Origin: Planctomycetaceae bacterium
Lineage (GTDB): Bacteria; Planctomycetota; Phycisphaerae; Phycisphaerales; SM1A02
Reading direction: 5' to 3'
DNA length: 12,436 nt
Assembly: GCA_002684315.1 (NCBI GenBank)
Contig: NYVB01000193.1
Location: 1-12,436, forward strand
Shown here: in pieces, positions 1-6,727 of the stretch
How positions within the stretch are numbered: the first letter of the stretch is position 1
Layout: each line of letters opens with the position of its first letter
Program-made: the position numbers and the translations under genes
Notes under the pieces: model-generated
Databases searched by the model: none
What the model was told of the DNA's origin: nothing
Seen by the model: only the letters and a program-made list of their open reading frames with translations

Positions 1-662
1 CCGTCGAAGTTCGACAGCCAGATGACCTTGCGGCCCTTGAAATTGGCGCTCAACTGGTTTTCCGGGTCCATCATGGCGTCGCCGAGTTCCTTCGCGAACT
101 CACCTTTGCATCCCATCTCGAAGAAACCCTTGCCCATGCCTTCCCAGGCGGCTTCCATCTTTTCACGGACGTCTTCGTCGCTCCAGTTCTGGGCGACGTC
201 GTGCAACTTCTGAAGACCCCAGAGTCTGGCGCCGGGTGACATGTACATCTCACACCACGACATCGCGATGAGTGATGCCACGCCCACGCTGTCTTCGACC
301 CAGATGACCTGCCTGATACCGGACAGTTCGTTCTTGAAGTTTCGGATCATCTCGACGTATTCATCGAGCTTGAACTTTCCGAATTCCTTGCGGTCGGGAT
401 TCATGAGGTGGTAGTTCTTGTTGTAATCCGCCGAGTTCATCTTGAGCACGATCACATCAGGCTGAACTTCCTTGGCGTCCTCGACGATCTTTTCCATCAG
501 GTCTTCGTGGATGTCGGTACCCATCTGGCCGTCGAGTTCGATGGTGTAGACCACGGGAACCTTCTCACCGGAGTCGTTGTCGTTGGCAATGGCCTGGCCT
601 GCGGTCGCGGCAAAGGTCAGTGTCGCGAGAGTTCCGATGGTTTTCAGATCTGAGAATCGCAT
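1..662 (-). CDS. Exported ClpP/SppA/NfeD-fold protein, C-terminus cut by window edge
   Basis: The first 220 codons of a minus-strand gene are visible; the rest lies beyond base 1. The start ATG (662-660) has a GGAGA ribosome site at 672-668. Residues 1-26 look like a Sec signal peptide: basic start, hydrophobic run of Leu/Ala/Thr, and AIA before a likely cut near residue 26. The mature part begins with VVYTIELDGQMG (37-48), then an IVLKMNS strand (71-77) and a later segment SVGVASLIAMSWCEMYMSPGA (125-145). This is the strand-helix pattern of the ClpP/crotonase superfamily in periplasmic SppA and NfeD-type serine proteases. By my alignment the usual nucleophilic serine (SAGALIAL-type motif) falls on Gly127, so this may be a non-catalytic relative. 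Family assignment is by motif only and the exact subfamily is unknown. It is separated from glgP by a terminator and a 335-base gap, so it is probably a separate transcription unit. Confidence 0.72.
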   Translation of the reverse strand, partial: MRFSDLKTIGTLATLTFAATAGQAIANDNDSGEKVPVVYTIELDGQMGTDIHEDLMEKIVEDAKEVQPDVIVLKMNSADYNKNYHLMNPDRKEFGKFKLDEYVEMIRNFKNELSGIRQVIWVEDSVGVASLIAMSWCEMYMSPGARLWGLQKLHDVAQNWSDEDVREKMEAAWEGMGKGFFEMGCKGEFAKELGDAMMDPENQLSANFKGRKVIWLSNFD

Positions 663-997
663 GATCGTCTCCAAAAAAGACTGACGGGGCTTGATGATCG
701 GTTCAGAGACCCGTGCGCAAAAGCGGACCGATCTCCGAGGAATTCTTGAGCATTGCGCCCACAGTTGATCAGAGGGGCGCTTTGAACAGAATATGATACG
801 AGCAGAATCTGGCGAAGTGGCATTTGATTCCACATCCGGCCAGATGAAATACTGCTTTCCAGTGAGGGCGGTATCTCGTCTTGGCACCTGGCGTGGTGAT
901 CCGGGACGCCTGTGGGTCCTTCGATATCCCGGGCTGTTTCTCAGGTTCCACTCGCGTTCAGGAGCGAGGTGGCGTCAAGAGGCTCTGTGGGACCGAT
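663..997. other. Intergenic stretch with candidate leader hairpins
   Basis: This is the 335-base gap between the glgP terminator and the start of the exported ClpP-fold gene. I see no convincing gene on either strand: the open frames have no ribosome site and no recognisable motif. It should hold the promoter for the leftward gene, but no good -35/-10 pair is visible; a TATCAT/CATATT cluster around 790-800 (minus strand) lacks a plausible -35. Two hairpins can be drawn: 696-733, listed separately, and 948-972 (CCACTCGC against GCGAGGTGG with one bulged base), which has no T-run and no obvious role. Confidence 0.6.
696..733 (-). promoter_or_regulatory. Inverted repeat in the 5' leader of the exported ClpP-fold gene
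   Basis: GATCGGTTC (696-704) pairs with GGACCGATC (725-733): nine pairs including one G-U, around a 20-base loop. It lies 23 bases upstream of the ribosome site of the leftward gene. It could be an operator half-site pair or an mRNA leader structure. No T-run follows immediately (a T6 run comes 17 bases later, at 678-673), so a terminator is unlikely. The function is unknown and a chance repeat is possible. Confidence 0.25.
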
Positions 998-1018
998 AAA
1001 AAACGATCCTGGGATCAT
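998..1018 (-). terminator. Probable weak rho-independent terminator after glgP
   Basis: Read on the minus strand, the glgP stop (TGA followed directly by a second TGA) runs into ATGATC-CCAG-GATCGT, a six-pair stem with one G-U and a four-base loop, followed at once by TTTTTT (1003-998). The stem is short and AT-rich, so termination may be partial. Its position right at the end of the glucan operon supports the call. Confidence 0.42.
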
Positions 1019-3132
1019 CAAACTCTATTTTTACGAGAACGGTGGGCTGTAAGATACGCCTGATCTGCGTATTGGCCGACCATTCGATTGGTATTGAAGA
1101 AGTCTGGAATCGTCGCCACCGATCGAAGTGCCCGTTTGATCCATCCTCGTGGCACATCTCGATTATTTCGGGTGTAGAACAGCGGAACGATCTTTTCCTC
1201 GAGGAGCTGGTACAGCTCGTTCGAATCATGCTCGTCCTGGTGCTCGGTTGATTCGAACTCACTCTCGTCACCAATCGCCCAGCCATTTCGACCATCGAAT
1301 CCTTCGGGCCACCATCCATCGAGAATCGACACGTTCAATCCACCATGCAGCGGTGGCTTCATGCCGCTGGTACCACTTGCTTCGTGCGGTCTTCTGGGGT
1401 TGTTGAGCCAGATATCGCACCCGGAGGTGAGCATGCGGCCGATTTCCATGTCGTATTCCTCCAGAATCGCCACCCTGCCCTTGAGGCGAGGACGCTTCGA
1501 AAGACGGTGGATCTTCTGAGCGAAGGCCTGTCCATGTTGATCTCTCGGGTGGGCCTTGCCGGCGAAGATCAATTGGACGGGAAAATCGAGGTTGTCGACG
1601 ATCTGTTCGATGCGATCGATGTCCCGGAAGATCAAAGGGGCTCTCTTGTAGGTGGCGAAACGGCGTGCGAAACCGATGGTCAGTGCATCCGGATCAAACC
1701 AACCCGAGATCTCGCGAAGCGAATCCGGATCTGCCCCGTTCTTCATGGCTTGTTGTGCAAGTCGCCTTCTGAGGAACTCGATCATCTGTGTCCTCAGGTC
1801 CGTTCGAAGATCCCAGAATTCATTCGGATTGGCATCCATTGCGCGTGACCACTGGGTCGAGTGGGGACTCGCAACGCCTGGCCTGAGTCCGATCTCTCGA
1901 CGCCAGAAGGCGTCTGCGGCCGGTGCCAACCAGGTCCGGATGTGAATTCCGTTGGTGATGGCGTTGATGGGAACATCATCCACGTGTTCACAACCATAGG
2001 CTTCCTGCCACATCTCTCTCGAGACTTCACCATGAAGCTGGGCGACTCCGTTCACGAAATCGGCCATTCGTAGTGCCAGCACCGTCATGCAGAGCTGCTC
2101 ATCGTGATTTTCAGGGTGTTCACGGCCAAGTGCTTCGAACTCCTCCCGGGACATCTGCGCGGATTCGAGTGTCCGTCCCAGTGCGTCGGCGGCACGATCC
2201 GCTGCATATCGATCATGTCCGGCAGGAACCGGCGTATGGGTGGTGAAGACCGTGCTCTCCTTGATCTGTTCGATGGCCTCCTCCTTGGACAGGCCTTCGC
2301 GGATCAGTTTTCCGATTCTGTAGATCGGGGCGAATGCCGCGTGGCCTTCATTGAGGTGGTAGACCGTGGGTTCGTATCCCAGGGCATCGAGGGCCTGCAT
2401 TCCTCCAACACCAAGCAGAATCTGTTGTCTCATCCTTGGATCCGGATCTCCCTTGTAGAGACCTTCGGTGAGCAGGCGATCCTCGTCACTGTTGCCATCG
2501 CGATTCGCATCGAGAAGCAGAAGCTCCGAGCGTCCGACCTTCATCTTCCAGATTCTTGCGATCACATCACGATCCCAGAGCGGGCATTGAATGTCCACGC
2601 CGGTATCTTCCAGAGGCATGTCATCGAACTCATAATTCGGATAGACGACTCTGGTCTGACCGTCCTGAGCGATTTCCTGAATGTAGTACCCGTGCTGGTA
2701 CAGGAGACTGATGCCTACGAAGGGAAGTCCCAGATCCGAAGCGCTCTTGACGTGGTCTCCGGCGAGGACGCCGAGTCCTCCCGAGTACTGCTGCATGCTT
2801 TCATGAATCGCGAATTCACTGCAAAAGTAGGCGACTTTGAAACTCTCAATGTCATCTTCCGAGATGCGTGAGAACCAGGTTCGCGAGTCGTAATACTTCT
2901 GACGTGCTGCGATCGCCTTTTCCACCACTTGTTTGAATTCAACTGAATTCAATCGCGTGTGCAGCCGTGAGGGGTCGCACCTGTTCAGGGTCTTCTTGGG
3001 AGATTGGCGTGTGGCTTCCCACAGTCTCGGATCAAGCATGGCGAATGGGCGTCGGCCGATTTCGTTCCAGCTCCACCAGCAGTCGTGTGCAAGTTCGTTC
3101 AGTGACTCGAGCATCCGTTCAGAGTCTGTCAT
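1018..3132 (-). CDS. glgP: Alpha-glucan (glycogen/maltodextrin) phosphorylase, GT35
   Basis: This 704-residue cytoplasmic enzyme cleaves alpha-1,4-glucans with phosphate to release glucose-1-phosphate, using pyridoxal phosphate. Residues about 8-90 match the N-terminal DUF3417 region (LNELAHDCWWSWNE, LDPRLWE) of the Mycobacterium/Thermotoga-type branch. The core has the CSEFAIHES...SGGLGVLAGDH segment (104-127), TTHTPVPAGHD (297-307), RRFATYKR (490-497), FAGKAHPRD (523-531) and the cofactor motif EASGTSGMK (584-592), whose Lys592 should bind PLP, followed by the LDGWW motif. It is shorter than the roughly 850-residue actinobacterial forms, mainly at the C-terminus; all core motifs are present. 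It starts 39 bases after malQ on the same strand. The ATG at 3132 has only a distant GAAGG (about 13 bases away) and no alternative in-frame ATG, GTG or TTG was found just upstream. The first two stop codons are tandem TGAs. Confidence 0.93.
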   Translation of the reverse strand: MTDSERMLESLNELAHDCWWSWNEIGRRPFAMLDPRLWEATRQSPKKTLNRCDPSRLHTRLNSVEFKQVVEKAIAARQKYYDSRTWFSRISEDDIESFKVAYFCSEFAIHESMQQYSGGLGVLAGDHVKSASDLGLPFVGISLLYQHGYYIQEIAQDGQTRVVYPNYEFDDMPLEDTGVDIQCPLWDRDVIARIWKMKVGRSELLLLDANRDGNSDEDRLLTEGLYKGDPDPRMRQQILLGVGGMQALDALGYEPTVYHLNEGHAAFAPIYRIGKLIREGLSKEEAIEQIKESTVFTTHTPVPAGHDRYAADRAADALGRTLESAQMSREEFEALGREHPENHDEQLCMTVLALRMADFVNGVAQLHGEVSREMWQEAYGCEHVDDVPINAITNGIHIRTWLAPAADAFWRREIGLRPGVASPHSTQWSRAMDANPNEFWDLRTDLRTQMIEFLRRRLAQQAMKNGADPDSLREISGWFDPDALTIGFARRFATYKRAPLIFRDIDRIEQIVDNLDFPVQLIFAGKAHPRDQHGQAFAQKIHRLSKRPRLKGRVAILEEYDMEIGRMLTSGCDIWLNNPRRPHEASGTSGMKPPLHGGLNVSILDGWWPEGFDGRNGWAIGDESEFESTEHQDEHDSNELYQLLEEKIVPLFYTRNNRDVPRGWIKRALRSVATIPDFFNTNRMVGQYADQAYLTAHRSRKNRV

Positions 3133-3171
3133 CGTGTGTGCATTGCCTTCGTGTCTGTCCAGTATCTGACT

Positions 3172-4599
3172 TCATGGATCACAGGAAAACCTTCCAGTGA
3201 CCTCGGTCATTCGGCGCAAGTTGGCCGCTTCGTGATTCCGTAGCATCCCCGTTTCCAGTCTCCAGCGCCAGTTCCCTGAGGCAATTCCCGGAACATTCAT
3301 TCGAGCTTTTCTGCCGAGGCCAAGCAGGTCCTGCAGGGGAATGATCGCGGTATTGGCGGTGGAGGCCAGGGCCAGCCTGATCAACGTCTCATGCGGACGG
3401 GTCCCATCGGACCCCGCATACGTCATCAGTCTCTTTCTCGAGGCATTGGAAAGACCACGCCACCATCCTCTGGTGGTGTCGTTGTCATGGGTCCCGGTGT
3501 ACACCACGGAAGCTCTTTCCAGTGAGTGGGGGAGACCCGGTGCGTCATCTTCGTCGAAGGCATTCTGAAGTAATGACATGCCCGGCAGTCCGAAATCATC
3601 TCTGAGTGTTTCGACTGCAGGAGTCATGCCACCGAGATCCTCCGCCACCAGCGGCATGTCTCCCAGTCTCTTCCTGAGTGCCTGAAGCATGTCACGGCCC
3701 GGGACTCGCCTCCAACGACCGCTGCCTGCCGTACGAGCCGTCCCGGGAATCATCCAGGACCGGTGCAGACCGATGAAGTGATCGATTCTGAGGATGTCGA
3801 ACAGCTCGAGCTGTCTCTCAATTCTCGAAATCCACCATTCGAATCCCGTCTTCTGGTGTGCGCTCCATCTGTACTGGGGGTGCCCCCACAATTGCCCCTT
3901 TTTCGAGAAGGAGTCAGGCGGCGTGCCGCTGACCAGTTCGGGTGAGCCATCGGCCCCGAGCCTGAAGAGCTCCGGTGATTCGCCGACATCAGCTGATTCC
4001 ATGGGTACGAAGATCGGAAGATCTCCAAAGATCAGTATCCCGCGTTTTCCGGCTTCCTTCTTCAGTGTCCGCCATTGTCGATCAAGTATGAATTGTCGAA
4101 AGGCATGTTCTTCACGCGATCCGCCTGTCTTGCGTTCGCTCCAGGCACACCATGGTTCAAGCCAGTGCCCCGAACGTTTCATGAAGCTCTTGAACCCGGC
4201 TCTTCGCGCTCGACTCTCGCTCTGAAATGTCTCGAAGGCCTGATGAAAAAGCGGTTCCTTGAATCTTCTCGTCGCTTGGTAGTCGACTTTCGAGTTCTTG
4301 ATGGGAGGTTTCGCCCGAAGGGCCGCGCGAGGAAGAAGCCCGTCCTCCACGAGTTCCTCCAGCGATACCAGGAGCGGTTCGATCGCGAAACTCGAGCCGC
4401 TGCTGTACGGAGAATTCCCTTTTCCGACCGGTCCAATCGGCAGAACCTGCCAGATCCGGCACCCTGTTCGGGAAAGCCAATCCAGAAAATCGATCGCGGG
4501 CCTGCCGAGATCGCCTATTCCATGTGGGCCTGGCAGAGAGGTGACGTGCAGCAGGATGCCTGCGGATCTGTCGCTCAGAAGTGGATGACATGTCCTCAT
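3172..4599 (-). CDS. malQ: 4-alpha-glucanotransferase (amylomaltase), GH77
   Basis: This 475-residue cytoplasmic enzyme moves alpha-1,4-glucan segments between chains, lengthening short maltodextrins into substrates for GlgP and releasing glucose. Family hallmarks run from end to end: RSAGILLHVTSLPGPHGIGDLG (11-32), WQVLPIGPVGKGNSPYSS (50-67), GDLPIFV (192-198), SGTPPDSFSKKGQLWGHPQY (224-243), ILRIDHF with nucleophile Asp273 (269-275), VAEDLG with acid/base Glu320 (318-323), and GTHDNDTTRGW with Asp372 (369-379). Its length is close to the short Thermus type (about 500), without the long N-terminal domain of the E. coli enzyme. Its ATG overlaps the amylase stop (ATGA), which implies translational coupling; the nearest purine-rich stretch, GAAGAAGG, lies inside the amylase gene about 10 bases upstream. 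Confidence 0.96.
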   Translation of the reverse strand: MRTCHPLLSDRSAGILLHVTSLPGPHGIGDLGRPAIDFLDWLSRTGCRIWQVLPIGPVGKGNSPYSSGSSFAIEPLLVSLEELVEDGLLPRAALRAKPPIKNSKVDYQATRRFKEPLFHQAFETFQSESRARRAGFKSFMKRSGHWLEPWCAWSERKTGGSREEHAFRQFILDRQWRTLKKEAGKRGILIFGDLPIFVPMESADVGESPELFRLGADGSPELVSGTPPDSFSKKGQLWGHPQYRWSAHQKTGFEWWISRIERQLELFDILRIDHFIGLHRSWMIPGTARTAGSGRWRRVPGRDMLQALRKRLGDMPLVAEDLGGMTPAVETLRDDFGLPGMSLLQNAFDEDDAPGLPHSLERASVVYTGTHDNDTTRGWWRGLSNASRKRLMTYAGSDGTRPHETLIRLALASTANTAIIPLQDLLGLGRKARMNVPGIASGNWRWRLETGMLRNHEAANLRRMTEVTGRFSCDP

Positions 4600-6272
4600 G
4601 ACATCGAAACCTTCTTCCAGACTCTGCCACTCATCGCGGCGAGATCAGCACCTTCCACGTCCGACTCCGTGTAGATGGACTCCCATGCACCCTCGGGAAG
4701 TTCGATTCTGGTGTCATCGTCGCCGGCATTGATGGCAACCAGAATCTCCTCGTCGTCAACGATGCGGCGGTACATCCAGACATCCCTCCCGTCATCAGTG
4801 AAGACCGTCTCGAAACTTCCCACGCGAAGGGCCTCGTGGTCACGTCGCAAACCGATCATCCGGGTGTACCACTCCAGCACATCTGGCATCGATCTGATTT
4901 CAGGATCAGCGTTGGGTTCGAGATCATCCCACACCATGGGCTTTCTGTTGTTGGGATCATCCGAGCCCCACATCCCGACCTCGTCTCCGTAATAGATCAT
5001 CGGGGCCCCGACGTAGGTCATCTGAATGAGCACGAGAAGTCGAAGTCTTCTGTAGGCACTCTCCGGTGGACGCCCCCCGTCATACTTCGAATCGTCCTGC
5101 TCCCGGTTATCGCGGTCATAGGGGCGGTCCGGATTGTGGATCTTCGAGACCGCTCGGTCCGTGTCGTGACTGTCGATCAGATTTTGAAGGCTGAAGGTGA
5201 TTTCCGTGGGATAGGCAGCGCGCAGTGCGGCAAGCCTTTCATCCGCCTGACTCGCCGTGATCTTCTCGTTCTTCGCACCGATCCAATCGAAGAGAACCTT
5301 CGCGAATTCATAGTTCATCACCGCGTCGAACGATGTTCCGTCCAGCCACTCCTCCGCTCTGTCCCAGATCTCTCCCGAGATGTAGGCTTCCGGATTGATG
5401 GCTCTCACTTCCGCGCACCATTCGACCCAGAATGGAAGCGCGATCTCGTTGGGGACGTCCAGTCTCCAGCCATCGATGCCGTCAGACGGATCTCCATCTC
5501 CATCAGGGTCCATCCAGCGTCTGGTGATGGCGAAGATGTGATCCTTGACCGCCTGGCATTCGATTCCGTCATCACTTTTCCTGAATGCGGGAAGTCCGCC
5601 GAATCCCGCCCAGCCTTCGTACTCGAAGGGGTCCCAGTTTCTGACATCGAACCAGTCTGCGAATCGCGATTCTCGACCATTCACGAGAACGTCCCGAAAA
5701 GCCGGGTGAGCCGTGCCCACGTGGTTGAAGACACCGTCGATGATGACTCGAAAGCCTCGTGCCTTGGCTTCCTTCAGAAAGTCGAGAAACAGACGATCCG
5801 AATCCGTCCAGGTCCAGGTCGAGGGGTCCAGAAGGTCCTCCACCTTCTCCGCCTGTTCGTATCCACCGGCAATTCCGTATCGGTCATCCACGTGGAGGTA
5901 GCTGGTCGCATTGTATTTGTGGCAGCTCTCGGCTTGAAAGATCGGATTCAGATAGAGCGCGTTCACGCCCAATCGAGACAGGTGATCCAGTTTCTCGCCG
6001 AGTCCCCGGAGGTCGCCTCCACACATCCGATCGAAGACGTACCACTCGTAGAAACTCTGTCCGTCCCTGCCTTCCCAGGGGCTGGCCCGGTACCAGGAGT
6101 GAGTCCATGGCATCGTTCTGACCGGATCATTGTCGCTCTCTCCATTTCGAAAGCGATCGACCATGATCTGATACCAGATCGCATGTTTGGTCCATTCAGG
6201 TGTGGTCGCCTTCGGGTGTCCGGGTCCATCGAGTGCGTAGATTCCTGAGTCGTCCAATGTCCAGATCTCCAT
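4596..6272 (-). CDS. GH13 alpha-amylase-family glucan hydrolase, apparently cytoplasmic
   Basis: This 558-residue TIM-barrel enzyme should hydrolyse alpha-1,4 (possibly alpha-1,6) bonds in glycogen or maltodextrins. The four GH13 regions are intact: DGVFNH (179-184), GWRLDVPNE with nucleophile Asp272 (268-276), GEIWD with acid/base Glu301 (300-304) and NLIDSHDTDR with Asp370 (364-373). Other features are the opening strand IWYQIMVDRFRNG (32-44), NALYLNPIF (104-112), an acidic DPDGDGDPSDG loop (255-265) typical of one neopullulanase/cyclomaltodextrinase-like group and perhaps calcium-binding, and a C-terminal beta domain (about 480-558). There is no signal peptide and almost nothing before the barrel. 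The ATG at 6272 is the only workable start: an in-frame TGA (6278-6276) lies two codons upstream and the purine-rich GGTGAAGG abuts the ATG with no spacer, which is unusual. It overlaps malQ by four bases. The exact substrate is not settled by motifs. Confidence 0.9.
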   Translation of the reverse strand: MEIWTLDDSGIYALDGPGHPKATTPEWTKHAIWYQIMVDRFRNGESDNDPVRTMPWTHSWYRASPWEGRDGQSFYEWYVFDRMCGGDLRGLGEKLDHLSRLGVNALYLNPIFQAESCHKYNATSYLHVDDRYGIAGGYEQAEKVEDLLDPSTWTWTDSDRLFLDFLKEAKARGFRVIIDGVFNHVGTAHPAFRDVLVNGRESRFADWFDVRNWDPFEYEGWAGFGGLPAFRKSDDGIECQAVKDHIFAITRRWMDPDGDGDPSDGIDGWRLDVPNEIALPFWVEWCAEVRAINPEAYISGEIWDRAEEWLDGTSFDAVMNYEFAKVLFDWIGAKNEKITASQADERLAALRAAYPTEITFSLQNLIDSHDTDRAVSKIHNPDRPYDRDNREQDDSKYDGGRPPESAYRRLRLLVLIQMTYVGAPMIYYGDEVGMWGSDDPNNRKPMVWDDLEPNADPEIRSMPDVLEWYTRMIGLRRDHEALRVGSFETVFTDDGRDVWMYRRIVDDEEILVAINAGDDDTRIELPEGAWESIYTESDVEGADLAAMSGRVWKKVSMS

Positions 6273-6443
6273 CCTTCACCGTGACGAAAATGACGTGTCG
6301 TCTGTTCCGTCGTCGTGGTCGTCCCTGACTACGAGCATGCCATCGAATGGTGTCCATGCAATCGCTCATTTCCGATTCGGCACGCACCGAATCCCGACTT
6401 CGCTCAGTGGATGGTAGCGAGGCATCTCGCACGCCACGAGCAC

Positions 6444-6569
6444 TCATCCGGTGAGCCCCGCAGTGACGGCGATGCCCGCGATCGTGCTCATGAGCAGGCA
6501 CAATCTGAGATCCATCCGCAGACCGACGGTCGGGAGGCAGGTTGCGTTGTTGCGAGGCGTCTTCTTCAT
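6444..6569 (-). CDS. Candidate 41-residue membrane peptide, unknown function
   Basis: The peptide begins MKKTPRNNAT, has a basic first half, and ends in a hydrophobic segment (about 23-41, LCLLMSTIAGIAVTAGLTG) long enough to span a membrane or act as a signal-like sequence; then a TGA stop. The case for translation is the strong ribosome site AAGGAG (6582-6577), seven bases from the ATG, better than that of the amylase gene. It sits between cstA (159 bases upstream) and the amylase gene (171 bases downstream), in the amylase reading frame but separated from it by three TGA codons. It shows no resemblance to YbdD, the small partner often found with cstA. It could be a real small membrane protein, a leader peptide, a remnant of a former signal sequence of the amylase, or chance. 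No homology search was possible. Confidence 0.38.
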   Translation of the reverse strand: MKKTPRNNATCLPTVGLRMDLRLCLLMSTIAGIAVTAGLTG

Positions 6570-6576
6570 GGGGGTG

Positions 6577-6582
6577 CTCCTT
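6577..6582 (-). promoter_or_regulatory. Strong ribosome binding site for the 41-residue frame
   Basis: AAGGAG on the minus strand, seven bases before the ATG at 6569. It is one of the best Shine-Dalgarno matches in the window and is the main argument that the small frame is translated. Confidence 0.45.
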
Positions 6583-6727
6583 GTGTTTGCGGACTTGAAC
6601 GATGACTGACCCGTTCATCCTTATTCCGCCCGAGCCACCCGACTTCTCTCAGTCGAAATCAGCAAAACAGCGAAAACCCGATCGAGCGATCATGAATGAT
6701 TCTTCAACGCCTGCGCCTCGATTCCGG

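Larger units (their letters stand above)
6273..6727. other. Gap between cstA and the amylase gene; one small gene candidate
   Basis: These 455 bases hold one supportable element, the 41-codon minus-strand frame at 6569-6444, described separately. Longer open frames on both strands are rich in Arg, His and Asp, lack family motifs and look like chance. I see no strong terminator after cstA: the stem CGACT-AGTCG (6640-6655) has no T-run after it on the minus strand. I see no clear promoter for the amylase operon, although this is the natural place for one. Confidence 0.5.

Noticed and set aside
948..972. Hairpin with one bulge downstream of glgP as a second terminator
   Set aside because: There is no T-run on either side; the stem at 998-1018 with TTTTTT is the better candidate.
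4836..6248. 470-codon plus-strand open frame antisense to the amylase gene
   Set aside because: It is a shadow of codon bias in the GH13 gene: no ribosome site, no motif, and the opposite strand has all four GH13 catalytic regions.
6276..6446. Reading the three in-frame TGA codons upstream of the amylase as recoded (selenocysteine or an alternative code), giving one long exported amylase
   Set aside because: glgP, malQ, cstA, the nucleosidase and both complete efflux genes all end in TGA, so the code is standard. No SECIS-like context was seen, and stop density matches chance.
6196..6618. 140-codon minus-strand open frame spanning the cstA-amylase gap
   Set aside because: It is Arg/His/Asp-rich with no domain pattern, it runs into the amylase gene in another frame, and the better ribosome site serves the 41-residue frame inside it.
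6640..6655. Small stem (CGACT/AGTCG) after cstA as a terminator
   Set aside because: It has only five pairs and no T-run downstream on the minus strand.
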